Assembly (NCBI RefSeq): GCF_014633365.1 | Contig: NC_068347.1 | Location: 30,112,116 to 30,176,115 of the forward strand | Direction: 5' to 3' | Length of the DNA: 64,000 bases | Origin: Diospyros lotus | Lineage: Eukaryota; Streptophyta; Magnoliopsida; Ericales; Ebenaceae | In this document: positions 25,701 through 37,857 of the stretch, one piece after another | Layout of the letters: each line of letters opens with the position of its first letter | How positions within the stretch are numbered: position 1 is the stretch's first letter | The notes under the pieces: model-generated | Database searches by the model: none | What the model saw: only the letters and a program-made list of their open reading frames with translations | What the model was told of the DNA's origin: nothing | Program-made: the position numbers and the translations under genes

Positions 25701-26122
25701 AAATTTCGGATCCAAGACTTTACATTTCATGTGTTTTCTTTCCAACTGGTAGATCTTCCCAATACATGTAAAGGGAGTTGCTGGCAGCTTGGTGGTGCTA
25801 GTGAACTGGTTGGGTGATTGGGTTGTCTCTTATACTTTCAACTTTCTCATGAGCTGGAGTTCCACAGGTTACAACAGAATTTGACAAATCCATTCTTTAG
25901 GGCCGGCCCGTTTGATTTTGTTGTCAGTTTTTATGTGTTCGTTTTTAGAAAATTGAAAATTAAGGACTAACTCTGATTCGGGTTTTTTTTTTTTTCTTCT
26001 TTTTAGGTACCTTCTTGCTCTACGCTGCATTTTGCGTGAAGACTGTACTATTTGTGGCAAAAGTGGTGCCAGAAACAAAGGGGAAAACGCTGGAAGAAAT
26101 TCAAGCATCCATCAGCTCATAG
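16767..26122 (+). CDS. ERD6-like monosaccharide transporter, exon 3 interrupted by a retrotransposon
   Basis: Coding exons: 16767-16970, 17070-17132, 17221-17241 plus 23346-23402 (exon 3, split), 23503-23562, 23650-23715, 23796-23861, 23956-24031, 24109-24173, 24256-24348, 24435-24515, 24613-24697, 24774-24820, 24916-24978, 25080-25139, 25227-25280, 25545-25604, 25753-25867 and 26007-26122. All phases agree and give about 483 residues, normal for this 12-helix major facilitator family. Diagnostic motifs are [11 protein letters not shown] (about 105-115), PESPRWL (220-226), DKSGRR (340-345) and PETKGKT (467-473). The closest relative in memory is Arabidopsis ERD6-like 16; relatives sit in the vacuolar membrane and export monosaccharides to the cytosol. 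Oddities are the 6.1 kb insertion between codons 96 and 97 and an apparent gap of four residues in helix 2 just after it. Without removal of the insert the protein stops early; with it spliced out the frame is intact. Confidence 0.88.
17244..17355 (-). repeat. truncated 3' LTR of the copia element
   Basis: This stretch matches the first half of the complete LTR at 22782-23020 with about five differences by eye. On the minus strand it starts TGTTGGCTTTCC directly after the purine-rich tract TTGAGGGGGAG (17356-17366) and stops abruptly at the host exon boundary, so about 125 bp of LTR are missing. Confidence 0.8.
17384..18427 (-). mobile_element. nested solo LTR of a different, GC-rich retrotransposon
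   Basis: It is bounded by TGTTA at one end and TAACA at the other and is inserted between the pol end and polypurine tract of the copia element; the undisturbed arrangement is seen at 23021-23060. Read on the minus strand it has a GC-rich upstream part with palindromic CCCCCGAGTGA/TCACTCGGGGG units and two GCCACGTGGCGCT repeats, then a TATA box (GCTATAAATAGGAGG, near 17720) and an AT/CT-rich leader. That is the U3-R-U5 order of an LTR. No internal region and no target duplication were found. Long frames inside it reflect GC richness, not genes. Confidence 0.65.
18411..22020 (-). pseudogene. copia pol polyprotein remnant (protease, integrase, RT, RNase H)
   Basis: Domains in order on the minus strand: zinc knuckle [14 protein letters not shown] near 22000; protease site region with DSRATSH where DSGA is expected; GAG-pre-integrase ([17 protein letters not shown]); integrase with acidic residues in HSDVWGP, RSDNGRE and VTERKN; reverse transcriptase with [11 protein letters not shown] and YVDDM; RNase H with [14 protein letters not shown]. 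Breaks: stops at 21094-21096, 21055-21057, 20347-20349, 19387-19389 and 18861-18863, and a frameshift near 19085. Several stops replace tryptophan codons. The remnant is inactive. Confidence 0.88.
22057..22764 (-). pseudogene. copia gag remnant
   Basis: ATG at 22764 follows the primer site by three bases. The frame has the gag features [17 protein letters not shown] near the start and [22 protein letters not shown] in the middle (UBN2-type domain). In-frame TAG stops at 22546-22548 and 22057-22059 break it, after which the frame runs into the zinc knuckle and pol. Confidence 0.8.
22768..22779 (-). other. primer binding site
   Basis: TGGTATCAGAGC on the minus strand, complementary to the 3' part of initiator tRNA-Met, directly after the LTR and just before the gag ATG. 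It fixes the orientation of the element. Confidence 0.85.
22782..23020 (-). repeat. complete LTR of the copia element
   Basis: About 239 bp, starting TGTTGGC after a purine-rich tract and ending two or three bases before the primer site. A TATA-like CTATATAAATC lies near 22885 on the minus strand. It is flanked upstream by an extra piece of pol, so it serves here both as a 3' LTR of the fragment to its right and as the 5' LTR of the main body. Confidence 0.75.
23021..23345 (-). pseudogene. second, truncated copy of the copia pol 3' end
   Basis: The minus-strand frame repeats the RNase H end found at 18411-18735 ([17 protein letters not shown] ... [13 protein letters not shown] ... [22 protein letters not shown]), then the polypurine tract and LTR. 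It begins abruptly where the transporter coding sequence resumes (CTGACAG). It shows that the inserted DNA is longer than one element. Confidence 0.85.
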
Positions 26123-29100
26123 GCAGGGTTTGATGCATAAATGATAAATTGGCTACTGAATCACCTGATTTTCTCAGGAAAATTTTCTGGGTATGGCTGA
26201 AAATCATGTAGAATAGGTCTCCCATGGAGCCTCAGATGAGCCAAATGAGGTAGAAGCCTCAGATTCATGCTCTGAACTGAACCTGAACCATTCATTTGCT
26301 CGTATTTAATTAATTTCCTACATTGTGAACTGAAAATTCACTGTCCACAACCATCCTTGCTCATTTTCCCAAGAAAATTCACCAACCACAGTCCATCAAG
26401 AGATGCCCAATAACTACACAACAAATACGGAAATGCTATTTAACATAAATTTAATATTTTGATTAATATTTTGTGTTAATGTGTTGTACAGTTATATTGA
26501 TGTGATGTGGTACAAAATATAAAACATTAATGTAACAAGTGTCAAACTTCAGTTTCCAAATAAATTTTTTAACAAAAATACAACATAAACTATTATTAGA
26601 AATGCTATTTGAATATTTAATTTGATATTTTTATTGACACTTACATTATATATAGCTAATATCTCCATCTAATGTATGTGTATACAAATAGAACTCGTGA
26701 TTTTAGTATTTCACCCTAAAAAATCATAACAAAGGCTAGTGCCATTAATTCACAATATGTATGATCAAGAGTAAATAAATTGTATCCAATCATTATTTCA
26801 ATAAATCTAATTTAAATTTGAACCATTGAGAGGACTCATACTATTAGTTCACGATATGTGTGGGTTTGTGCCATTTGGGTTGTCCTCGTTTTAACTATTA
26901 TAATAGTATAATAATAAGACATCTTATTACTAATTATTGAGGCAAAATCTCATCATTATCGTGATTCTTTTATCACTACGATCAGCATTGTTGCAAACTA
27001 ACAACTTCAGCTTTCTTAAGATCCCCCTTAAGTGTCATCCATCAAACCAATCAACCCAGCCTCTACTGGTGTGTAAAGGAGAGGCTGCTATTAAAACTTT
27101 AGAAACAAAGAAAGACAATATATAGTAAGGGTGGGGCGTGGGGGGTTGGGGGGCCTTTGTCCACTGAACCTAAAGAATTGGCACGAGTGGTATAAAAGAA
27201 AAGCCCCTTTTGTTGGGGCAGCAGCAGCAACATTAATCCTTTCTTGTTTTGCTTTTATCCCTTTCTTAATTTTGTCTTTTTACTTTTGGTAGTGTCTCTG
27301 CCAATGCTATGCCTTGTGCTCATGCCTATCCAAATCCAACGCATTGATGGTTGACTTGCACGGCTTCTTCATTCCCCCCACCAACCCCATGGAGGAACCA
27401 AAATATAATCACCCACACACAACAAATATAAATTGAAATTTATATTAAGAAAATATTAATTTTAAGTAAAATTATTATTAATTTGTGTGTGTCACATCAA
27501 TTCATAAAAATTATTTATCAAACTTATTATAACACATTAAAATATGAATATCAGAATAACATTAATAATGTCAAAATAATTCTCTGAGTTTGAGAATAAG
27601 TTTATATGAGAGCGTGATTGAAGTGGGGCTGTCAATTGTAATGCTCATTCAATGGTTGGGGGGAATAAATAATAAACAATAAATATTGTTGACTTGATAA
27701 GCCGCCTAATTCTTAACTAATAGTAGCCCTCTTTTAACAACAATAATGGAGGACTTCTTCTTCTTAATTAAGGCCTCCTAAACCTAATCACACTCCTTAA
27801 TTATATCGGGTCCACCTAATGAATAATTTTCTAGCTTTTCAACCATCTTTTTGTACAATGAATTTAAATAAGAGACCTTTTAACTAAAATTCAACATTGA
27901 AATCTATTAATTACCACTCTATTAGTATTGGTCTTTTTGGCTCAAAAGGATGACAGTCGAACGTGAGCTCGCAACGATAAGAAATGGACTCTGAAAAATG
28001 GTTGATACCAACAAGCACTCTGACGTTCAAATAAGTAAGAAAGTCAAATGACAAAATATCAGTAGGATAGATAAAAATATATCTTGACTCTGATGAAAAC
28101 TAGTTTATATAAGATGACAAAGTATCGTGTGTTTGCAGGGTGATGAAATTAAGCTCCACAATTTTAGGTAAATGAATAAATTCATTCTAAGCCAAAAGTC
28201 AAAAACCTTACCCTTTGAATAGATGGTGGAGTCAATTTTTTATTTTATATAATTAATTTATTACAATTATTACACATGACAAATTAGGGGTGTGAACTTA
28301 AGAAATGTAGGCAAGTCGATTGTCAATTCTGTTGATTTCAGCCGCACTGTTTGATTTCAAACATGGTACGGATTTTTATTTTTGATTGGCGTTAGCTTTG
28401 AATTTGATGAATGTAACCCTTAATTTCAAAATTGGAAGGTTGTGATATTTCAAGCCGGCCACTTGATGTTTATTTGTGACATTTAGGCACATCAAAATCT
28501 GTCCATTTCTTTGATAACATATTGTGAAAAAAATTCGGTGCCCATTTAATCGTGTCGTGAGTTTGGAATACTAGAAATAAAAATATTATTTAGATACTTA
28601 ATTTTAACACGTAATATAAATACATCAATGCACGAGTCTCATCCCTTTTCATAATCTTCTTATTTTTTATAGTCTGACTTTATGTTACCTTATTTTAAGA
28701 GACAGATAAAATTTTAAATAAATAAATCTAAATTTTTATGGATCAAGAATCCTTTGTAGCCCCATTTATTAACAATTTAATTGAATTATTAATTTTTTTT
28801 GGTTACTTTAAGAACAATCTATCATTCTTTATTTGAGTTTAAAATAATCATAAGGAGTATAAGGGATATTTTTAAAATACATATATAAAAAAAGAAAAGA
28901 AAAGAGATCCAATTCCAATCCCAACGGCCAAAACTGAAAGTGAACTGCCTGCCGAATCTGAATGAGCAGACAAGAATATCCAAATGAAAAAATTATTTAT
29001 TAAGTGATCATCCACGTGGCAGATGCCCAACAAGGCACGTAAAAGAAATCCATGTGGGTCCCATGCTTGCCCATTGGAATCTCAAGAAAAGCGAAATAGG

Positions 29101-31204
29101 AGGTTACACGTGTACCTGCTGGCATCCAATGGAAAAGTCAAAGATGCTCTTCTTTATTTCAATGTTTGGACAGGTCAGCATGTCACTTTCCTCCTACGCA
29201 CCAATCAAGAAAAAGCAGAGAATCTCCGTTTCAATATTTTCTGATTATTATTTTTTAAGAAAATACAATTGTTATTATTATTAAATCTCCGGTTTGAATT
29301 TATTATAATCATTTTATTTTTAAAATTTTAACCAATATATAATTATTTTATTTTATAAGAATACATTTTGTTCAACCCAATTTAATTGCAAAATCGCAAA
29401 CTTCTCTCTTTCTTAATTTGGTGTCCAAATTTTTTTTCTTATTCATGTTGAACAATATAAAATTTATTCGACGTGAACAAAATTGAGAGGGGGCACGAGT
29501 CTTATGGAAGGGAATGGGACCTACACACTCACCCTTTATAAATTCGCGTCGAGCAACATATTGTTGTCCTAATAGACCTCTAGATACCCACTTCAATTCG
29601 ATTCTCAAAGCACTGGTTAATTTTTTTTTTTTCTAATTTTAGTAGAATAGCTTAGAGCCAAATTGAATGTAGGAACTTGGTCATATACTTGCCACGTAAA
29701 AGGGGAATTTAAACAGTTAGATGGTGGTGTCGATCTCTTTATTTGACCTAAAATTTTGTTGTCTTTAGTTGGTGAGTAGGGATTAGGATGATTACAACAA
29801 GTATCTTAATTGGAAAATGCAAAAGAACTTTAAGGGAGCAACTTTAAAAAAAAAAAACAAACAAAAGAAAGCTAATGTTTTAAGATCTTGATGATGCTTG
29901 TCCAAAATAGGTCAGTTGAACTTTACATTGAATGCAACCTACAAAGATGACACAAATTCAAGAGATGTTCCATCACAAGATAACAAAATCACTTTAATCA
30001 AAAAATGCCCCCATTGGATCACTTTGGATTCTTAGAATAATTAATTTTTTTTGTGTTTTGTCTCCTACTTTTAGATCAAAGAATTTTTTGACGGGCCCAA
30101 TTATTACATATTTATACTGTTTATATCTATATTTATATATATATAATTAAATAAAACATAATGATGTAATAAAGAAGTTTAACCAAGTATGAGACTTGAT
30201 AAAATGAGTCAAAATTACAAATTAGCTTACTATTTTGAGACAAGATTTTAGATATTTTTATTTAAGTGTCATTATCATGTAGGATGCTATAATTGTCAAC
30301 TTTGGTTGCCCTGGCTGATGGGATGGGCAGGGACTAGGGGGGGAGGAGAAAATTGAATTGATAAAATAAATTAATAATAGTGGCGCTGTCACATGATGAT
30401 TGAGGTGGCAGTGCATGGAAGGCTCAGCCCACCTTGCTTTTTCCAATTTTCTTTATTTAATTCTTTTTTTTTTATCATTCCCCTTTTGACCAGCTCTGTG
30501 CAACTACTCTTCAGACTTCAATTGTGAAATCATCGTTCCCCACCACTGTTTCCAAAATACAGCTTTTGGTATAAAATAATATCACTCAATTATTAACCCA
30601 TCATTTTAATATAACTTTATATTTATACTTTTCCACTTTCTTCACTACTACTTACAAGCCATCATATTAGCTATCGTGCTTTTAAACTTAGAGAGTATCA
30701 GTAGATAGTCACAATTTGAGAGACACCATTTTAAACTACTGTGCATATTAATGTTTAGAAACTTATGAGTAACAATATAAAAGATAGAATATTGACTCAA
30801 GTAAAGATGTCTCATGATATAAGTCGAGGGGTAAGATGAGCAATATATCGATATTAATATAGTGGGTTGGGAGTTTGATCCTTACTCTATACAAAAGTTA
30901 AAAGTTCAACTTACAATTTCGAGGGCACGGGTACCGAGAGTCACACAAGCGCGATCATCCCGAGAGATTAAATAAAGATTGTTAGGTGTATGTGACAAAA
31001 TTTTTAATTTTTTTTATTTTTTATACTCAACTAATAATGATAAAAAGTCGCTCAACACATATGAGATTTGGAGCTCACTTATTTACTATCCACCACGAGG
31101 CGGTGTTTGGTTTATCATGGAGGAGCCAAGGATGGTAACATTTCTCCACAAGGCATGCATATATATATACACCAACCAAATCCATTCACGATCTTCATCT
31201 CTCT

Positions 31205-31239
<35 letters not shown>

Positions 31240-31604
31240 AATAGATCTCTCCAACTCCAAGAATCTCGCACTGCTAACGAAGCGTGATTGCAACTTCTTC
31301 CTCTGTCCAAAACGCGTGATTTTCCAATCATATTTCCCTTCATAAAAGTAATCTCTCTGCAAATATCTAACTCTCTTCCAAATCACTGCCTCTTCTCTTC
31401 TCTTCTCCGTTCTTCCCTCCCTCCCTTTCGGATTTACATATTCACAATCGCTGACATTATCTGTATCCAAATATATTATAGATGAGATGAACTTGTTACG
31501 TGAATTAAGAATAGATTAGCTGCGGCGGCTTTCTCGCGAATGCGATTGATGAAACAGTTTGAAGCAGAGCTCCGATCGAGAGAGGTGCTTTTTTTCTGAT
31601 CAAA
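26123..31604. other. AT-rich intergenic region between sugar transporter and nucleoside hydrolase
   Basis: About 5.5 kb without a credible exon on either strand. Contains the 3' flank of the transporter, scattered A/T runs, and at its right end the probable promoter and leader of the nucleoside hydrolase gene. Confidence 0.5.
31160..31239 (+). promoter_or_regulatory. candidate TATA run and CT-rich leader of the nucleoside hydrolase gene
   Basis: TATATATATA at 31160-31169 is followed by a C/T microsatellite at about 31199-31239, a common arrangement of core promoter and pyrimidine-rich 5' UTR in plants. The ATG is 366 bp downstream of the CT run. The transcription start is not known. Confidence 0.35.
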
Positions 31605-34600
31605 ATGCTGTTGCGGAGATGTATGATCGTAGCCTGTTCCGTTGTGATTGCAATAGTTGTGGCCACGGCGGAGGCCGGCGGCGGAGCTCTGCCGCGTCGG
31701 ATTCTTTTAGACACCGATGTTGACACCGATGATTTCTTTGCTCTGTTGTACCTCTTGAAGCTCAACCGATCGGAATTCGACTTGCAGGTCTTGTTTCGCT
31801 GTTTTGTTTCGTTGATTATCTTGATTTTCATTGTTTTCCTGATGGCCAGTTTTCTTTTTCTTTGTAATTATTCTTAAATTTAATGATTTTCTGATTACAG
31901 GATTAGAATCTGCTTCTGCTCATATATATGCATGAAATCGAGTACACTTAAAAGGATTTGATGCGAAAAACAAAAATTTGTTGTTTCCAACTTCAGTAAT
32001 ATATATCTCGCAGTTTGACTTCTTAATTAATTATTATAATTAGGTTAAGTGAACTTGTAACACTATTTCTTGGACTGTATTCCTTTATTTTAATGTGATT
32101 GTTCAACTTGCATTTGTTGGATCTTGATGTGAATCCAATTCAGAATTGAGTCAACTCATTTTTATAATGAAAACCTTCTGGTCGACTCTCTGTTCCAGAT
32201 GTGGATAGGGATTGAGTCAATTGATTTTAAATTTAATCAGGCTTGGCTAATCCTCTAATCTCTGTTCAGAGCACAGAGTGAAAAACTAGGAAGAAAAGTG
32301 AGCTATATTTACTTTTCATTATTGTTAAACATGGTACAGTAATCAAAACGGAAAAGTTCTCAAATTTTCAGTCTTAAAAAGAAAAAAAAAAGGGATGGAC
32401 CTTGCTTAGTTATGGATGTGATTTGTCTTCCTCTAGCCCCTGCAACTATGATTTATCAGAAGAATTTTAAGGGTTGATAAAACCTTCTCCACAGGCTGTA
32501 ACTATTAACACAAATGCATGGACTAATGCTGGCCATGCTGTGAATCAAATTTATGACATTCTTCACATGATGGGCCGTGACGACATTGCCGTTGGGATCG
32601 GAGGTGAGGGTGGAATACTCAAAGATGGTACCATCCTGCCAAATGTTGGTGGCTATCTCCCTATCATTGATCAGGTGCTGGAAAAATCCTGTGTTATTCA
32701 ATCCAAGTTATAAGCCATTTGATTGTATTGTTTTGTAATAATTTTCAAAATCTTTGATTTTGTTTTTTGGGTCAAGGGGGAGTTATGCTTCAGAAAGATT
32801 TCGGTTTTTTTTTTGCAGGGGATTGGTACTGCTGGATATTGCAGGTACAGACAAGCAATTCCTGTCGGTCAGGGAGGGCGGTTAGATATTGACACCAACT
32901 ATGGATTTCGAAAAAGCTTCCTTCCTCAGGTATGGAGTTGATCTACAAAACATGACAAATGCATTTCCCTGTGCGATCAGTTGAAGTGTATTTTTTGAAA
33001 TCACGTGTAACTTGCATACTGCCGCAGGTTTGGTGATTCTATTCGGTTCTGTTTTATGAATCCCAGTAGCCAGTAATATGTAGTTTTTGATCATCTTTTT
33101 CTCATGATATGAGTTTATCCATGATTTCAAAAAAAAAATATATATATTTTGATGCAGTCACCAATCAAGACCCGACCCAAAACCGACTCGACCAAATCGG
33201 AATAGTAGCATCGAAATAGTAGCACTGAAATAGTAGCAAACAATATTTTAATACTTCATATATTTTAGCATTTTACTTGATTTAAAATTCTACTTCATGT
33301 TTCTACTTAATTTAGGGTTTTATTTCATGTTTGATTAGGGTTTTATTTCATGTTTGATTAGGATTTTATTTTTTATTAGAATTCTAGTTGAATTTTACTT
33401 AGAATTTATTTCTATTAGTATTCTAATTGACTTTTATTTAGATTTTATTTTTAGGATTCTAGTTAGATGATTTTATTCTAGTTGGATTTTAGTTACAAAT
33501 ATTAGATAGATTTAGATCAGCCAAACATTATAAATATGTCTATAATCTAGAGTTTGTAATCAAGTTTTCTCAATATAAATTTCAGTAACTTATTTGGATT
33601 TTCTTAGCAAATTAGTCTTGCTTTTGCATCTTCATCAAAACCAAACTTGGGCTATTAAAGTTTGTTTTTTTAAAAGTTTATTTTAGTGTATTTTTTTATA
33701 CACGCTATATACTGCGTCAAATTTCAAATTACTTCATGGATTAATTCACCGTGGGAAGAAAGATAAGGCCTTCACTTTTTGAGCACAATTTGCTATCATC
33801 CTCTTGAAAATGTGAGCAGCAGCAATTTGAATCCAAGGTCAGAAATAGGAGCGTTTGCAAGAACAAGACAGTTTCTGATATAATTTGATCATGAAATTCA
33901 GGGGAGCAGGAAATATACTCCGGTTCGACAGCCTACTTCTCAGCAAGTAATGATCGACAAAATCTCTGCAGGTCCAATCACGGTCTTTATCATCGGGGCA
34001 CACACAAACTTTGCCATTTTTCTTATGAAATATCCCCATCTGAAGAAGAATGTCAAGCACATTTACGTTATGGGTGGTGGTGTGAGGTCAAAGAACCCTA
34101 CTGGTTGCTGCCCCAAAAACTCGAGCTCTTCTTGCCAGCCCCGGCAATGTGGCAATCACGGTAATTTGTTCACCGATTACACCAGTAATCCTTATGCAGA
34201 GTTCAATATCTTTGGAGATCCTTTTGCAGCGTATCAGGTAGCACGACTATGCTGTCTCCCTAGTTCCAATATGAATCTTTGGAGTGTCTCATTGACATAA
34301 TATTGAAAACCTTGTAATTTTTTTTCGTTTCTTCTGCATTACAGGTTATCCATTCTGGGATCCCAGTTACTCTTGTCCCACTAGATGCAACAAACACCAT
34401 TCCGATCACTGAAAAGTTCTTCGAGGCACTTGAGCAGAATCAACTTACATATGAGGCGCAGTACTGCTTCATGTCCTTGAAAATGGCTCGCGACACTTGG
34501 TTTGACGATCAGTTTTACACGGTAATTAATTTAAAAGTGCATTCAATTGAGTTCTAATTTTTTGAGTGTATCCGGAAAATCTCTTTTGATTATGTATTCA

Positions 34601-37600
34601 CAACAAAAATACACTATAATTCCAGTAACCTTGGTCTGTGCAGAGTTATTTTATGTGGGACTCATTTACATCTGGTGTAGCTACTTCAATCATGCGACAC
34701 TCGCATGATCATAATGGCAAAAACGAGTTTGCTGAAATGGAGTTGATGAATATAACTGTAGTTACTTCAAACAAACCGTATGGGGTGTCTGATGGCTCAA
34801 ATCCGTTCTTCGATGGCCTTGGAACTCCGAAATTCAAATTAAAGAAAGGTGGAGTTCACAGCGGCCATGTTCAGACTGGACTCCGAGATCCATTTTGCAT
34901 CGTCGAGAATGGGAAAGGGAGATGTAAGGTGATTTGGTTGCAGAACATTGCATCAGTCTTTAAAGAAACTTTTATGCGGGCAAATTGAGAGAGAGGGGGC
35001 CGTGGGCCCCATGGGGTGGGTGGGACCCCCTGCTAGTCCGACGCGGACAATATATCATCCCTGCAGTCCTTAAATTATGAACTTTCTATTTGCAAACCAT
35101 TTTTTTTTTCGCCTTCATATTTCATTACCCTACTGATTTGGTGCTTCTGTATCAGGATGGTTATACCATGGAGGTAACAGGTCCAGAAGCAGTGCCTGTG
35201 CTTGTTGCTACGAAAGCAAAACCGAATCGTGATCCTAGCAACTCCTTGGACAGAGAGTTTTTCAGAAGCTTCTTGGATGTAAGTTCATCTTGGCGTCATT
35301 GAAATTACCGATCCTTGAAATGTTTCTGTTAATTAAATTTGTAGCTGTGATTCAGTAATATCCACCATATTTTACAGGTTCTTAACAGCCCTCAGCATGC
35401 TGGAAGGTTCAATTTCACAACACAATTTCCTTACTACAAAGAGACTCTATACAAACCAGATTTTGGAGGGAGGAAACTTGGGAAGAATGTGGTGTTTGAT
35501 ATGGATATGAGTGCAGGAGACTTTCTAGCCCTCTTTTATCTTCTTAAAGTACCCGTGGAAGTGATCAACCTCAAGGTAAACAGGTTTTTCATTTTCTAAG
35601 TACATTTGTATGAAATCGCCTCCTTTTCAGGGTTTCAAAGTAAAATCTAGCTCCAATGACGCCTTTAATCTACTCTTGAATTATTTAATCTCTTACCCAG
35701 AGAACTAGCCATATTCAAAGTGTCATCTCTTCGTTCGTTACTTCAAATCTAAAATTAAGCTAAGCCGTCAAATGATATACTTGTAGATGAAACTTTTTTC
35801 CTGCAACAGATTCAACTTCATGAATATGGAACTGAGTATGACAGAACTTTTCAAGTTAGAATCGATTGTGATGTGCATTGTATTTTGTTTGCTCCAGGCA
35901 ATAATAGTAAGTCCAACAGGCTGGGCAAATGCTGCAACAATAGATGCCATCTATGATTTACTACATATGATGGGCCGCGATGACATTGCAGTTGGTCTAG
36001 GTGACGTATTTGCAATGAACCAGTCTGATCCTCTTTTCTCTGCTGTTGGAGACTGCAAGTATGCCAAGGCTATCCCACATGGCGGTGGAGGATTTCTGGA
36101 CTCCGATACTCTCTTTGGACTTGCTCGTGATCTACCACGAAGCCCACGAAGGTACTTGCACATCTTTCATTAAATAAATAAAGGGCATTCTCAGTGCACG
36201 CAGCACCTCATTTTGCGAATTTTGCTCTGTTTTCCCATTCAAGCCCGCAAAAGTGTTGAACTAAGTAGTTTCTCACAGTTGACAGTCCATCATAAGTGTT
36301 GGAATTAATATAAATATTTGTGGGGTTCCAGGTTGAATTAATCTGTTCATCTCTAGACTTATATCCATAGCCTGCTTACGTAGCATCCATACTTATATTC
36401 ATAGAATCATAGTACTACTAAACACTTGCAGATTTACTTTTGCAATTCTGATTGTGGGCTAGGACTGAAATCTGAGTTGAATTGCAGGTACACAGCAGAG
36501 AACTCTGTAAAATTTGGAGCTCCTCGCGATACTGATCATCCTGAACTGAGACAACCCCTAGCACTGGAAATATGGGAGTCTCTAGTGAAATCGCTCGATC
36601 CAGGTTCAAAGATCACATTACTGACCAATGGTCCGTTGACTAATTTAGCAAAGATAATCCTTTCAGACAACAACACATCTTCCCTAATTCAGGTCAGTAG
36701 ATTTATCAATTCTTGCCGCATCTACTGGACTTAACAAAACTAGTTGAAAAGCAAAAAGAAGAAAGATCTGTGGCTTTTAATGGCAGATCAGATTCTACCG
36801 TCATTTTCAAGGTGTATTCTTTAGATTATTCTGGTTTTCAGTCCGTAAGCCCTGCCTAAAGTAATTGATGAAGATTAGACAAAAGTTAAACCTTTTATTT
36901 TTGTCAATATCAGACCTGATGTGGCTCAAACTCATGTTGATGCAAACTTGAGATGAAAGCAAATTATCTTGACGAAGACAGCTGATTGTTTTAGAACTCA
37001 ATGCAGGATGTATATATAGTGGGAGGACATATCAACTACGATAACACAGAAGAAAAAGGAAATGTCTTTACTATTCCTTCAAATGAATATGCAGAGTTCA
37101 ATATGTTCCTTGACCCTCTGGCTGCAAAGACTGTGTTTTCTTCAGGGCTCAATATCACCCTTATTCCACTAGGCGTTCAGCGCAGAGTCAGTGAATTTCC
37201 TATGATTCTGGAAAGGTTGCACCGGATTACGAAGACACCCGAAGCTATGTTTACGAGGCGTTTGCTATCAAGGCTACACCGGTTGCAGCAAAAGCATCAC
37301 AGATATCAACATATGGTATGTTATCCACTTTTCAATCCAACAGATACATACATCAACATACTTAGACGATTCTCCTAACTATAGCAGCGCCTCTTTGGCA
37401 AATAAAACTAACATAATAAACTCAAGGGATTTAGATAGTAGCTTATCTTACTCTATAGGTGGTTTGGTCTGTTAAACTTGATTTACACAATGAAGAACTA
37501 TGATTTTTGTGCGTGTTGCGGCTGCTACAGTTTCTGATCCTAAATATACATACTCTGCAGGATATATTCTTGGGAGAAATTCTTGGTGCAGTTATCTTGG

Positions 37601-37857
37601 GAGATGAACATTCCATTGTGAACTCATTCTTTCAAGTAAAGCCTATAGAAGTAATTGCAGAAGGTGTTGATTCTAAAGATGGGCAAATGAAAATCAATGA
37701 AAAGAGTGGAAAATCAGTAAAAATATTGGAAAATGTAAACTCTATGGCATACTACAATCTCTTTTCAAATCAGCTTGGTGAAAAGCTACAATCAGCCGTG
37801 ATTGCAAGTTTTAGCGCACAGACAAGAACTTGGAGTAAAAACCAAAGCGGTATTTGA
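31605..37857 (+). CDS. NSH3: two-domain inosine-uridine preferring nucleoside hydrolase, secreted (NSH3 type)
   Basis: Twelve exons join in phase: 31605-31787, 32495-32674, 32819-32929, 33902-34237, 34345-34521, 34644-34928, 35156-35278, 35378-35575, 35898-36151, 36488-36692, 37007-37315 and 37561-37857. They encode about 885 residues, the size of Arabidopsis NSH3. Residues 1-24 form a signal peptide, so the enzyme should act in the apoplast, hydrolysing extracellular purine nucleosides such as inosine and adenosine to base and ribose. Domain 1 carries the calcium and ribose-binding motif DTDVDTDD (36-43), GAHTNFA and [10 protein letters not shown]. Domain 2 starts near residue 495, has a weaker motif DMDMSAGD (506-513), GPLTNLA and [10 protein letters not shown]. 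Exon 9 to 10 is the only split codon. Intron 3 holds an LTR-like repeat. The two-domain form is typical of plants. Confidence 0.93.
33155..33665 (+). repeat. LTR-like repeat in nucleoside hydrolase intron 3
   Basis: Contains near-tandem units (TTTTATTTCATGTTTGATTAGG, two copies around 33321-33365, here named by position), several AATAGTAGCA repeats at about 33202-33240, and a promoter-like block CATTATAAATATGTC near 33527 followed by TTTGTAATCAAGTTTTCTC. This resembles the U3-TATA-R order of small LTR or TRIM elements. Borders are not defined. Confidence 0.35.

Noticed and set aside
30780..30960. Sequence resembling a tRNA T-arm (GGGAGTTTGATCC) near a repetitive stretch
   Set aside because: No matching acceptor or anticodon arm could be drawn around it.
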